Assembly (NCBI GenBank): GCA_050287725.1 | Contig: JBNKCL010000064.1 | Span: 1-37,425, forward strand | Source of the DNA: CBFDBF01 sp050287725 | Lineage (GTDB): Bacteria; Pseudomonadota; Gammaproteobacteria; Chromatiales; Chromatiaceae | DNA length: 37,425 bases | Direction of reading: 5' to 3' | Shown: piece by piece, positions 15,338 through 23,950 of the stretch | How the letters are laid out: every line of letters begins with the position of its first letter | Numbering within the stretch: the first letter of the stretch is position 1 | Translations under genes and position numbers: made by a program | Notes under the pieces: model-generated | What the model saw: the letters and a program-made list of their open reading frames with translations, nothing else | What the model was told of the DNA's origin: nothing | Database searches by the model: none

Positions 15338-18028
15338 TCAGATCCAGCGCTCCACCAGCTTGATCCCCGAATCCTCTTTGGAAGCGCGAATCGAGAACCC
15401 GAGCCGCTCCATCAACGACAACATGCGATGGTTGTCCGCCAGCACCTCGCCCTCGATCAGCCGGATCCCGCGACTGCGGGCCGCCTCCATCAGTGCCTCC
15501 ATGAGCTGGGAACCGATCCCCTGGCGGCGTTTCTGGTCGGAAACCGCCAGTGCGAACTCACAGCTGCGGCCGTCCGGATTGACGGTGTAGCGCGCCACTC
15601 CCAGTTGCTCGGACTCGCCGCTCTCTTCGGTCACCACGATCAGTGCGAACTCCCGGTCGTAATCCAGTTGGGTGAAACGCACCAGCATCTCCGGACTCAG
15701 CTCGTCGATGGTCTGCATGAAGCGGAAATATTTTGCCTCCGGCGACATGCTGCGCACGAACGCCTGTTCGATCTCCGCGTCCTCGGGCCGAATCGGCCGG
15801 ATGGTGATCTCGGTGCCGTCCGCCAGATGGCTGTGCTTCACCATATGACTGGGATAGGGGTGAATCGCCATGTGGGCGTACGGCTGCGGAGTGGTGGAGG
15901 GACGTTCGATCTGGATCCGGACGTCCGCCGCAACGGCTCCCTGGTCGTCCGCAAACAGCGGGTTGATGTCCAGCTCCACGATATGGGGCAGCTCGCACAC
16001 CATCTCCGAGGTGCGCAGCAGCACCTCCTCCACCGCCTCCCGATTGACCGCCGGCAGGTTGCGGAACGGTTCCAGCAACTTCGACACCCGGGTGCGTGCG
16101 ATCAGTCGCTGGGCCAATAGGCTGTTCAGAGGCGGCAGGGCGACCGCCCGGTCACGCAACACCTCCGCCGCCGTACCCCCGGCGCCGAATGCGATCACCG
16201 GACCGAACACCGGGTCCCGTTTTACCCCCACCAACAGCTCCCGGGAACGGGAGCTGGTCACCATGGGCTCCACCGAGACCCCGCTGATCTCGGCATCGGG
16301 CCGGCGTTTGGCGGCTTCATCCACCAAGGTTTTGAACGCGGACCGCACCTCGCCCGCGGTGCGGATATTGAGCTTCACCCCGCCCACGTCCGACTTGTGG
16401 GAGATCTGGGGAGAACTGATCTTGATGGCGACCGGAAACCCGACGGTCTCCGCGGCCACCAACGCCTCGGTGGGGGTGCGCGCCTCCAGCGTCGGGGAGC
16501 AGGGGATATGGAAGGCCCGCAGGATCGCCTTCGACTCCACGATGTTCAGCATGGAGCGTCCCTCCGCGAGGGCCGCCTCGATGATCATGCGCGCGCCCTC
16601 CAGATCGGGCTCCCGTGGATCGCTCAGAGGACCGGGGGTCTGCAACAGGAGCTTCTGGTTGCGGGTGAAGGCGGCCAGATAGGCGAACGCCTCCACTGCC
16701 CGTTCCGGGGTGAAGAAACTGGGGATGTGGCTGGCGGTCAGACTTTCACGGGCCTCCGCCACCTGGGTCTCCCCCATCCAGCAGGCCAGCACCACCTTGT
16801 CGCGCTGGGCGGCCGCCGCTTCGATCACCTTCTCGGCCGCCTCCAGCGGCCGGGTCATGGCCTGGGGAGTCAGCAGGGTCAGCACCCCGTCCACCCCCGG
16901 ATCGTTCAGGCAGGCGGTTACCGCAACGCCGTACTTCTCCGGCGGCGAGTCCCCCAGGATATCCACCGGATTGGCCTTGGACCAGTTGGCCGGAAGCTCC
17001 TGGTCGAGCGCCTCGATGGTCTGCAACGAGAGTTGCGCCATCTCCACATCGATGTCCTCCGCCCGGTCGGTGGCCAGCACCCCGGGGCCGCCGCCGTTGG
17101 TGACGATCGCCAGGCGTCCGCCCCGTACCTTGTAGCCGGAGGAGAGGATCTCGGCGGCCGCGAACAGCTGTCCGAAACTCATGGCCCGCACCACGCCCGC
17201 CCGCTCCAATGCCGCATCGAACACGTCGTCCGACCCGATCATCGCCCCGGTGTGGGTACTGGCTGCGGCCGATCCTTTGGAGTGACGACCCACCTTGAGC
17301 ACAATCACCGGTTTGGAACGGGCTGCGGTGCGCAACCCGCTCATAAAGGCGCGGGCGTCGTGAATCCCCTCGACATAGAGCAGGATCGCCTGGGTCTCGC
17401 GGTCGGATGCCAAATAGTCCAGGATATCGCCGAAATCGAGATCGGCGGCGTTACCCAGAGAGACGATTGCGGAGAACCCCAGTTGATGCGGCTTGGCCCA
17501 GTCCAGGATGGCGGTGCAGAGGGCGCCGGACTGGGAGACCAGCGCCAGCCCCCCACGCGGCGCCGGGGTATCCAGGAAGGTGGCGTCGATCCCGACGCTC
17601 GGCCGCATCATGCCGAGACAGTTGGGTCCGATCATACGCATACCGTAGTGACTGGCGGTTTCACGCACCAGCTTCTCCAGACGCGCCCCCTCCTCGGTCC
17701 CCACCTCGCGGAACCCGGCCGACAACACGATGGCGTTCGGGACCCCCTTTTCGCCGCACTGGGTTATGATCTCCATCACCGTGCGGGATGGGGTGGCGAT
17801 CACCGCCAGGTCCACCGGACCCTCCACCTCTTCCAGCGAAGCGTAACAACGCCGACCCTGCACCTTTGCGTGCCCGGGATTGATGGGAAAGAGATCTCCC
17901 TGGTAGCCGGCCTGAATCAGATTTCGAAACACCCGGGTCCCCACACCGTCCGCTTTTTCACTGGCGCCGAATACGGCGATGCTGGCGGGAGAGAACAACC
18001 TTTCAAGACGATGACGACGCGGACCCAT
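15338..18028 (-). CDS. Pat-like protein lysine acetyltransferase (ADP-forming acyl-CoA synthetase/GNAT fusion)
   Basis: The 896-residue protein matches the Pat/PatZ layout: a CoA-binding Rossmann domain (SIAVFGASEK, near residue 17), a succinyl-CoA-ligase-like region with STHTGAMIGS, an ATP-grasp region (GFPVAIKISS, HKSDVGGV), and a C-terminal GNAT domain (about 730-896; QKRRQGIGSQLM is the acetyl-CoA pyrophosphate loop). Pat proteins acetylate and inactivate acetyl-CoA synthetase and other enzymes. Both halves look intact; whether the synthetase half is catalytic is not clear from sequence. The ATG at 18028 has AGGAAG upstream. It is divergent from a histone-deacetylase-family gene 152 bases away. 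Confidence 0.92.
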   Translation of the reverse strand: MGPRRHRLERLFSPASIAVFGASEKADGVGTRVFRNLIQAGYQGDLFPINPGHAKVQGRRCYASLEEVEGPVDLAVIATPSRTVMEIITQCGEKGVPNAIVLSAGFREVGTEEGARLEKLVRETASHYGMRMIGPNCLGMMRPSVGIDATFLDTPAPRGGLALVSQSGALCTAILDWAKPHQLGFSAIVSLGNAADLDFGDILDYLASDRETQAILLYVEGIHDARAFMSGLRTAARSKPVIVLKVGRHSKGSAAASTHTGAMIGSDDVFDAALERAGVVRAMSFGQLFAAAEILSSGYKVRGGRLAIVTNGGGPGVLATDRAEDIDVEMAQLSLQTIEALDQELPANWSKANPVDILGDSPPEKYGVAVTACLNDPGVDGVLTLLTPQAMTRPLEAAEKVIEAAAAQRDKVVLACWMGETQVAEARESLTASHIPSFFTPERAVEAFAYLAAFTRNQKLLLQTPGPLSDPREPDLEGARMIIEAALAEGRSMLNIVESKAILRAFHIPCSPTLEARTPTEALVAAETVGFPVAIKISSPQISHKSDVGGVKLNIRTAGEVRSAFKTLVDEAAKRRPDAEISGVSVEPMVTSSRSRELLVGVKRDPVFGPVIAFGAGGTAAEVLRDRAVALPPLNSLLAQRLIARTRVSKLLEPFRNLPAVNREAVEEVLLRTSEMVCELPHIVELDINPLFADDQGAVAADVRIQIERPSTTPQPYAHMAIHPYPSHMVKHSHLADGTEITIRPIRPEDAEIEQAFVRSMSPEAKYFRFMQTIDELSPEMLVRFTQLDYDREFALIVVTEESGESEQLGVARYTVNPDGRSCEFALAVSDQKRRQGIGSQLMEALMEAARSRGIRLIEGEVLADNHRMLSLMERLGFSIRASKEDSGIKLVERWI

Positions 18029-18180
18029 GTTTTTTTCTTCCTGCTTTCTGTGGCATAAAGGACGGAATACAACCGTATTCTTATCGCGGCCGTAATGACC
18101 GTTTCTTGACCTGCCGGTTGATCTTTTGTGTCGATCGGACCATATGTTGAGTTATTGTAGCCGCTCCCGAGGTAACCACC

Positions 18181-19104
18181 GTGCCGATCGCCTATATCTC
18201 TCATCCGGACTGCCTGCTTCACGATTCCGGTGAAGGACACCCGGAGCAACCCGCCCGCCTGCGCGCGATTCACGACCAACTGATCAGTAGCGGCATGGAG
18301 TTGGTGTTGCGTCAGTTCGATGCCCCGCTGGCCGAGGTGGAAGAGCTGGAGCGGGCACACGATCCGGCCTATGTGCGCCGGCTGTTCGCATTGGCGCCTC
18401 AGACCGGCGTGGTACCCCTGGATGGTGACACCATCATGACCCCCCATACCCTGACCGCAGCCCGGCGAGCGGCGGGCGCCGCGATTCTGGGGGTGGATCT
18501 GGTGATGTCCCAGGATTTCCGGGTCGCCTTCTGCGCCGTACGTCCGCCCGGGCACCATGCGGAATCCCGCCGCGCCATGGGGTTCTGTTACTTCAACAAC
18601 GTCGCCGTCGGTGCCGCGCACGCCCTGGCCAAATACGGGCTGGAGCGCATCGCCATCGCCGATTTCGACCTGCACCACGGCAACGGCACCGAAGAGATCT
18701 TCCGGCAGGAGCCGCGGGTACTGTTTTGTTCCAGCTTCCAACACCCCTTCTATCCCTTCTCCGATACCGACAACAGCGACCACATCATCAAGACCCCGCT
18801 GGAGGCCGGCACCGGCGGGGAGGAGTTTCGGCGTCGCGTGGAGGCCGAATGGCTGCCGGCCCTGGAGCGTTTCCGGCCGCAACTGCTGATGATCTCAGCC
18901 GGTTTCGACGGCCATGCGGAAGACGATCTGGGCTACCTGCGGCTGCGGGAGGCGGACTACCAGTGGATCAGCACGGAACTGAAGGGGATCGCCGACCGCC
19001 ATGCCGAAGGGAGGATCGTCTCCACCCTGGAGGGTGGCTATGCGCTCGGCGCCCTGGGACGGAGCGTGGTCGCCCATCTGGACGCCCTGTTGGGAAACCG
19101 CTAG
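18181..19104 (+). CDS. AcuC-type (class II HDAC family) deacetylase
   Basis: The 307-residue protein shows the arginase/deacetylase-fold zinc hydrolase motifs: PPGHHAE (catalytic His pair), DFDLHHGNGT (zinc Asp/His), SAGFDGH (second zinc Asp) and LEGGY (Tyr of the active site). It should hydrolyse acetyl-lysine or a related acetylamide such as an acetylpolyamine. The start is a GTG at 18181, supported by GAGGTAA just upstream and by conservation starting at IAYISHPDC. A weak promoter candidate is TTGATC (18118-18123) with CATATG (18141-18146). The divergent partner is a Pat-like acetyltransferase, which favours protein deacetylation. Confidence 0.93.
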   Translation: MPIAYISHPDCLLHDSGEGHPEQPARLRAIHDQLISSGMELVLRQFDAPLAEVEELERAHDPAYVRRLFALAPQTGVVPLDGDTIMTPHTLTAARRAAGAAILGVDLVMSQDFRVAFCAVRPPGHHAESRRAMGFCYFNNVAVGAAHALAKYGLERIAIADFDLHHGNGTEEIFRQEPRVLFCSSFQHPFYPFSDTDNSDHIIKTPLEAGTGGEEFRRRVEAEWLPALERFRPQLLMISAGFDGHAEDDLGYLRLREADYQWISTELKGIADRHAEGRIVSTLEGGYALGALGRSVVAHLDALLGNR

Positions 19105-19122
19105 GGGTATCGCCGCCCGGCG

Positions 19123-19764
19123 TCAGGCCGGCAGGGGACAACTGACCCCGGTCCCCCCCAGGCCGCAGTAACCGCCGGGGTTCTTGGCCAGATACTGCTG
19201 GTGATACCCTTCGGCGTAGTAAAACTCCGGCGCCGGCCGGATCTCGGTGGTGATCCGCCCAAACCCCCGCCCTGTCAACTCCTCCTGAAACCGGCGCGCA
19301 CTCTCCACCGCCAGGGCGCTTTGGGCATCGGAATGGGTGTAGATGGCGGAACGGTACTGGCTCCCCCGGTCATTCCCCTGGCGCATCCCCTGGGTGGGAT
19401 CATGCGACTCCCAGAACAGTTTCAGCAGTTCCTGGTAGCTCACCCGCTGCGGATCAAACACCACCCGCACCACCTCGGCGTGCCCGGTCCGGCCGCTGCA
19501 CACCTCCTCGTAGGTGGGATTGGGGGTAAAACCGCCGGCATATCCCACTGCCGTGACATATACCCCCTCCAGTTGCCAGAATCGGCGCTCTGCACCCCAG
19601 AAACAGCCGAGTCCGAACAGGGCCGTCTCCATCCCCTCGGGATAGGGCGGCTCCATGGGATGGCCGTTGACATAGTGGCGCTCCGGCACCCCCATTTTCT
19701 CACCCCGGCCGGGCAAGGCCTCTTCCGGCAGAGGCATCCGTGTCTTATCCAGAAACAGCGTCAT
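19123..19764 (-). CDS. msrA: Peptide-methionine (S)-S-oxide reductase
   Basis: The 213-residue product matches long-form MsrA (E. coli 212). The catalytic motif GCFWG has its nucleophile at C54. Downstream signatures GYAGG, HAEVVRV, FWESHDPTQ and QYRSAIY are present. The resolving-Cys tail is GGYCGLGGTGVSCPL, giving two C-terminal cysteines for thioredoxin recycling. It repairs oxidised methionine. The N-terminal 45 residues are the extension typical of gammaproteobacterial MsrA rather than a signal peptide. It converges with the deacetylase gene, with 18 bases between stops. Confidence 0.97.
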   Translation of the reverse strand: MTLFLDKTRMPLPEEALPGRGEKMGVPERHYVNGHPMEPPYPEGMETALFGLGCFWGAERRFWQLEGVYVTAVGYAGGFTPNPTYEEVCSGRTGHAEVVRVVFDPQRVSYQELLKLFWESHDPTQGMRQGNDRGSQYRSAIYTHSDAQSALAVESARRFQEELTGRGFGRITTEIRPAPEFYYAEGYHQQYLAKNPGGYCGLGGTGVSCPLPA

Positions 19765-19930
19765 CGGCTCAATCTCCCATTACTGTCTCTTAGTTTTACT
19801 CAACCGCGACATTAAATACAGATGCAGAAACCGCGGTATCTTGATCGCCTTGCGCCGACATGTGAATCCGCGGCCGATTTATTCCCGCAAAAAGTGGCGC
19901 TATAGTTGATTTGTAACCAGGAGGAGTCCG

Positions 19931-21244
19931 GTGGCCGGCGAACATAAACATCGCTCATTGCGGGATCATATCGGCATCTTCGGACCGGTTGTGCTCATCA
20001 CCCTGCTCGGTTTCCTGTTCGCCTACCAGTTTGTGGACCCGGCGCCCTCCAACCAGATCACCATCGCCACGGGGCAGAAGGACGGGGCCTACTACCTGTT
20101 CGGCCATCGCTACCAAGAGATCCTGGCCCGGGATCATGTGCAGTTGGAGATACTTCAGAGCGCCGGCTCCGTTGAAAACATCAAACTGCTGGAATCGGGC
20201 CGGGCGGATATCGCCTTCGTGCAGGGAGGAGCCGCCGACCCGGACAGGGATAGCAATCTGCGTTCTCTGGGCAGCCTTTACTTCGAGCCGCTCTGGCTGT
20301 TCTATCGGCGAGGGATCTCCCTCTCCCGCCTCGACCAGTTGCGGGGAAAACGCGTCGCCGTAGGTTCCGAAGGCAGCGGCACGCGTGCCCTGGCGCTGGA
20401 GCTGCTGGAGGATAACCGGATCGATGCCTCCGCCGCCGGACTGCGCGCGATCGGTGGACAGGAAGCGGTTACCGCCCTTACCGAGGGCAGGATCGACGCC
20501 GCTTTTTTTGTCGCCTCCCCCCAATCGCCGGTAGTACGTTCGTTGCTGGAGACGGACGGGATCCGGTTGATGAGTTTTGAGCGGGCGGAGGCCTATACCC
20601 GCATTCACCGCTACCTCTCCCGGGTGGTCCTGCCGGCGGGCGTGATCAACCTCCACCGCAACCTGCCGAACCGGGAGACGGTACTGCTGGCCGCCAGCGC
20701 CAATCTGGTGGTCCGGGAGGATCTGCATCCCGCCTTTGCCGACCTGCTGCTGCAGGCCGCCAGAGAGGTGCATGGAGGTGGCGGCTGGTTCGAGGAGACC
20801 GGGCAGTTTCCCAACCCCGGCTATCTCAGCTATCCGCTGGATAAGGAGGCCAGTCGCTTCTACGAATATGGTCCGCCGCTGTTGCAGCGTTTTCTGCCTT
20901 TCTGGGTCGCTACCCTGCTCGACCGGCTGAAAGTGATGCTGTTGCCCCTGATCGCCCTGCTGTTGCCCCTGTTCAAGATCATGCCGCCGATCTATCGCTG
21001 GCGCATGCGCTCCCGGATCTACCGCTGGTATCGGGAACTGCTCTCCATCGACCGGAGCATTTATCAGAATCCCGAAGGCGGGACCAAGCGAGCGTTGTCG
21101 GCGGAACTGGATGAGATCGAACGCGGCGTTTCGGAGGTGCACGTCCCGCTCTCTTTTGCCGAGGAGCTCTATGACCTACGGCTCCATCTGAAGTTGGTGC
21201 GGGAACGGCTGGAGAAGATTCAGACCTCGCAAAGCGCCTCTTGA
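19931..21244 (+). CDS. Membrane-anchored TAXI-family solute-binding protein
   Basis: The 437-residue protein starts with a transmembrane anchor (about 17-36), then a TAXI-type binding domain (ITIATGQKDGAYY near residue 43, GSEGSGTRA near 150), then a hydrophobic pair (about 322-346), and a basic, charged cytoplasmic tail of about 85 residues with heptad-like content. TAXI proteins normally deliver substrates to TRAP permeases, but no DctQ/DctM partner is adjacent, and two anchors around the binding domain are unlike a free binding protein. It may be a sensor or scaffold. The GTG start at 19931 has a strong AGGAGGAG site (19919-19926). Confidence 0.85.
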   Translation: MAGEHKHRSLRDHIGIFGPVVLITLLGFLFAYQFVDPAPSNQITIATGQKDGAYYLFGHRYQEILARDHVQLEILQSAGSVENIKLLESGRADIAFVQGGAADPDRDSNLRSLGSLYFEPLWLFYRRGISLSRLDQLRGKRVAVGSEGSGTRALALELLEDNRIDASAAGLRAIGGQEAVTALTEGRIDAAFFVASPQSPVVRSLLETDGIRLMSFERAEAYTRIHRYLSRVVLPAGVINLHRNLPNRETVLLAASANLVVREDLHPAFADLLLQAAREVHGGGGWFEETGQFPNPGYLSYPLDKEASRFYEYGPPLLQRFLPFWVATLLDRLKVMLLPLIALLLPLFKIMPPIYRWRMRSRIYRWYRELLSIDRSIYQNPEGGTKRALSAELDEIERGVSEVHVPLSFAEELYDLRLHLKLVRERLEKIQTSQSAS

Positions 21245-21260
21245 AGCAGGCCCCTCACGA

Positions 21261-21482
21261 TCAATCGATTTCGGGACCCAGGGCGCACTCGACCAGCTGA
21301 AAGCCGTTGCCCTCCAGGGCATCCTCGATATCTTCCACGCTGTAGCCGCTCTTCTCCTCCACCCCGGCGATCACCCCCGTAGCGTGCTGAAATGCCTCCT
21401 GCTCCGCCACATCCTCCGGGATCGCAATCACTCGGATCTTGCCGAAATCCTTGCTCGGCAACACCATCAATCTCGACGCCAT
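21261..21482 (-). CDS. Small acidic conserved-looking protein, unknown
   Basis: I do not recognise this 73-residue protein. It has an alternating hydrophobic start (RLMVLPSKDFGKIRVIAIPED) suggesting a beta hairpin, followed by a helical acidic half (SVEDIEDALEGNGFQLVECALG). It has no signal peptide or membrane segment. The ATG at 21482 has AGGAAGGAG upstream on the minus strand, one of the best ribosome sites in the window, which supports it as a real gene. It ends 16 bases after the convergent TAXI gene and is divergent from the FabD-like gene. Confidence 0.75.
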   Translation of the reverse strand: MASRLMVLPSKDFGKIRVIAIPEDVAEQEAFQHATGVIAGVEEKSGYSVEDIEDALEGNGFQLVECALGPEID

Positions 21483-21680
21483 CTTCTGCTCCTTCCTGTC
21501 AAAATATCTCTCTGCTTTCTAGCATCTTGTCGCGACAATTGATAGCACAAGCATCAATCATCGCCTTCTCCGGCTTGTTCCCGCAGGCGATAATGTCTAT
21601 CCTGCCGCCCCAGGCCACGGCGACCAAACTCAATCCGCCACGCAAGCAGGCTATCTAGAAACATTTGGAGAGAACCGATC

Positions 21681-22658
21681 ATGCCCAGCACCCCGATGCG
21701 CCCCGTTTTCATCTTCCCCGGCCAGGGCTCCCAGTACCCCGGGATCGGCAGCGATCTGCATACGGAATTCGCCTCCGTGCGCCGGATCTACGAAGAGGCG
21801 AGCGATGTCCTGGGCTACGACATGGCGCGGCTCTCGTTCCAAGACCCGGAGGGGAAGGTCAACCTCACCCGCTACACCCAGCCGGTGCTGCTCACCCACC
21901 ATATCGCCTGCCTCACCCTCTATCGGGAACTGGCGGAGAATCCGCTGGCGCCGGTGGCGGCAGCCGGTCACTCCCTGGGCGAATACTCCGCCCTGGTGAC
22001 GGCCGGCACCCTCTCCTTCGCCGACGGCCTGCGGCTGGTGGCCAAGCGGGGCGAGCTGATGAGCGAGCACGGCGAGGGGGAGATGATGGCCCTTCTGGTG
22101 GACCTGGAGACCGCCCGCCCGTTGGCGGACAAACACTACTGCGGCATCGCCGGGCTCAATCTGCCGGACCAGACGGTGGTGGGCGGCGCCGGTCCCGACC
22201 TGGACGCCCTGGCGGCAGAAATGGCCGAACTCTATCCGAAGAAAGGGGCGATTCGGCTCAAGACCGAGGGGGCCTTCCACACCTATTACATGGTGCACGC
22301 CGCCCGCCTGTTCCGGGAGGAGCTGAACCGGGTGGAGTTCGCACCCCCCCAGATCCGGGTTCCTTCCAACTATACCGGCGGTTTTCATGAGGCGGATGCG
22401 GAGACCATCCGTTCCCGGCTCTTTTTCCAGCTGTTCCACCCGGTGAACTGGGTGGGATGCCTCCAGAGCCTGCTGGCGGAGGGGGTCACTCACTTCCTGG
22501 AGTTCGGCGGCGGAATCGGCACCGGCGAAACCCCGGCCGAGAAACGGCCCAATCTGGAGAGCATCCTCAAGAAGTTCACCCGCGGTATCGATCCGAAACC
22601 GGCGTACCTGCCGGCCATCAATATCGCCACCATCCGGGAAACCGCCGGGCTGGGCTGA
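21681..22658 (+). CDS. FabD-like acyl-carrier-protein malonyltransferase, orphan
   Basis: This 325-residue protein has the acyltransferase core: FPGQGSQYPG (about 12-21), the nucleophile S98 in GHSLGEYSAL, R123 in AKRGELM, and H200 in EGAFHTYYM. It would transfer malonyl (or another acyl) groups from CoA to an acyl carrier protein. It is not in a fab cluster, and the AFHT/TYYM and C-terminal EFGGGIGTGETPAEKRPN segments are unlike housekeeping FabD, so it may be a paralogue with its own carrier or substrate. An upstream GAGAGAACC gives a plausible ribosome site for the ATG at 21681. No ketosynthase or carrier protein is adjacent. Confidence 0.83.
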   Translation: MPSTPMRPVFIFPGQGSQYPGIGSDLHTEFASVRRIYEEASDVLGYDMARLSFQDPEGKVNLTRYTQPVLLTHHIACLTLYRELAENPLAPVAAAGHSLGEYSALVTAGTLSFADGLRLVAKRGELMSEHGEGEMMALLVDLETARPLADKHYCGIAGLNLPDQTVVGGAGPDLDALAAEMAELYPKKGAIRLKTEGAFHTYYMVHAARLFREELNRVEFAPPQIRVPSNYTGGFHEADAETIRSRLFFQLFHPVNWVGCLQSLLAEGVTHFLEFGGGIGTGETPAEKRPNLESILKKFTRGIDPKPAYLPAINIATIRETAGLG

Positions 22659-22725
22659 TCTCCCCCAAAGCGCGGCAAACGATCAAACAAAACCACAAAA
22701 ACCGCAAGGATGCAGGGCGGCCTAT

Positions 22726-22757
22726 ATTCTTGACTAATTTACTAGGTAATCTATATA
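22726..22757 (+). promoter_or_regulatory. Promoter overlapping an IscR type-1-like site
   Basis: TTGACT (22730-22735) and TATATA (22752-22757) are spaced 16 bases apart ahead of the small acidic gene at 22797. The 25 bases 22726-22750 fit my recollection of the IscR type 1 consensus (ATA-SYY-GACT-R-WWW-Y-AGTC-RRS-TAT) at about 20 positions, with GACTAATTTACT as the core. The site covers the -35 box and spacer, a position where IscR binding would repress. IscR binding itself is inference. Confidence 0.5.
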
Positions 22758-22796
22758 TCCAGTATTCGGTACTAGAAATCAGCAAGAGGAAGGAAC

Positions 22797-23006
22797 ATGA
22801 ACATACGCACTACACTCGATCCGATCACCCTGCATGATGTCCATAATCTGGAACAGCATCCCTGCCTCTATGAGGGGGATGGCGAAAACGGCCTGGAGAT
22901 CCATTTCGAGAGCGAAGAGACCAAACAGATGTATCTCGACATGGAATTGGAGGACCGCAAGGTCATCGACGGAAACGATTCCGACGATTACGTAGCCGAA
23001 GGCTAG
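22797..23006 (+). CDS. Small acidic soluble protein, unknown
   Basis: I do not recognise this 69-residue, strongly acidic protein. It has one cysteine (C23), a central HFESEETKQMYLDMELED stretch likely to be helical, and an Asp/Glu-rich tail ending DDYVAEG. It has no signal peptide or zinc motif. The ATG at 22797 has AGAGGAAGG upstream, and a -35/-10 pair lies 40-67 bases ahead. It appears monocistronic. The promoter overlaps an IscR-like palindrome, so a link to iron-sulfur homeostasis or oxidative stress is possible. It is unlike IscX in sequence. Confidence 0.75.
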   Translation: MNIRTTLDPITLHDVHNLEQHPCLYEGDGENGLEIHFESEETKQMYLDMELEDRKVIDGNDSDDYVAEG

Positions 23007-23279
23007 ACTACGCAAAGACGGATCTGTGGATTTGTTCCCAGGTTCCGGTTGGGGAAGGCTTTTCTCCTATCCATGGCTCCCGGCATGAGCATGTGGCGGA
23101 GCAAGCCTTTCACCCAAACATCACGTAAAACCGCCGGGCCGACCCTGCCTAACGCGGAAAGGGGAAGTTCGTACTGTAGATATTCCAGAAAATGACAAGT
23201 TGAATGCCTGCCGCAGATCGACTAAATACTATAATTATCAGTTGCCGATCCGCTTTTGACCAATCGCCGTCTTACCTAC

Positions 23280-23936
23280 ATGTCGTTCCGTTCACTTTCT
23301 TGTTTGCTGGTTCTGGTGCTATTGCCGTTCACAGCCGAAAGCTCGACGCCGGCGCGGAACGGCAAATATTTCGAGATCCTCCCGTTGTTCTGGTCCCAGC
23401 TTTACGGCGGCGGCGGCGAAACCCTCTATTGCGGAAAACGGTTCACCCCGCAAAACACGCGCAACCTCAACGTGGAGCATGTCTTCCCGATGTCCTGGGC
23501 GGTGAAGGCGTTGGGATGCAGAACACGTGACCAATGCCGGCGGAGCAACAAGCGCTTCAACGACATTGAAGCGGACATGCATAACCTTTATCCCGCAATC
23601 GCGGAGATCAACGAAGCGCGCAGCGCCATGGCCTACGGCATGGTACTGGGGGAGGAGCGTCGGTTCGGCAACTGCGACTTTGAGGTGGACCAACTGCGTC
23701 GGCGGGTGGAACCGCGACGCGCGGTTCGCGGCGATATCGCACGCGCCATGTTCTACATGCACCGGCAGTACGGCTTGAAGATCTACCCCGCCCAGGGGCG
23801 ACTGCTGCTACAGTGGCACCGACAAGACCCGCCGGATGCAGAAGAGCGCCGCCGCAATGACCTTATCGATCGCCTGCAAGGCCACCGCAACCGTTACATC
23901 GATGACCCGAAATTTGCAGACCAAATCCGTTTTTGA
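23280..23936 (+). CDS. Endonuclease I family secreted DNase
   Basis: The 218-residue product has a signal peptide (about 1-20, ending near TAESS) and the EndA/endonuclease I signature: NVEHVFPMSW (catalytic His with Glu), four cysteines for disulfides, and DMHNLYP. EndA cleaves double-stranded DNA in the periplasm or outside the cell with Mg2+. The ATG at 23280 fits the signal peptide but has no clear ribosome site; a TTG eight codons upstream (23256) is the alternative. Its stop is followed 14 bases later by the Ap4A phosphorylase-like gene, so the two probably form an operon. Confidence 0.92.
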   Translation: MSFRSLSCLLVLVLLPFTAESSTPARNGKYFEILPLFWSQLYGGGGETLYCGKRFTPQNTRNLNVEHVFPMSWAVKALGCRTRDQCRRSNKRFNDIEADMHNLYPAIAEINEARSAMAYGMVLGEERRFGNCDFEVDQLRRRVEPRRAVRGDIARAMFYMHRQYGLKIYPAQGRLLLQWHRQDPPDAEERRRNDLIDRLQGHRNRYIDDPKFADQIRF

Positions 23937-23950
23937 GCAGGGCGGCAAAC

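Noticed and set aside
14132..16120. Open frame of 662 codons on the plus strand
   Set aside because: It runs antisense through the VWA-repeat gene and the end of the Pat-like gene, both strongly supported; the sequence is low-complexity and matches no family.
16397..18058. Open frame of 553 codons on the plus strand
   Set aside because: Antisense shadow of the Pat-like acetyltransferase with no ribosome site or motif.
19955..21142. Open frame of 395 codons on the minus strand
   Set aside because: Antisense to the TAXI-family gene, which has a start, ribosome site and domain; Gln/His/Gly-rich shadow composition.
23009..23167. TACGCAAAGACG (23009-23020) and TAACGCGGAAAGGGG (from 23150) resemble single RRCGCRRAG units
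   Set aside because: Both are in the same orientation, single, and imperfect; short matches of this kind can occur by chance in GC-rich DNA. No module can be drawn.
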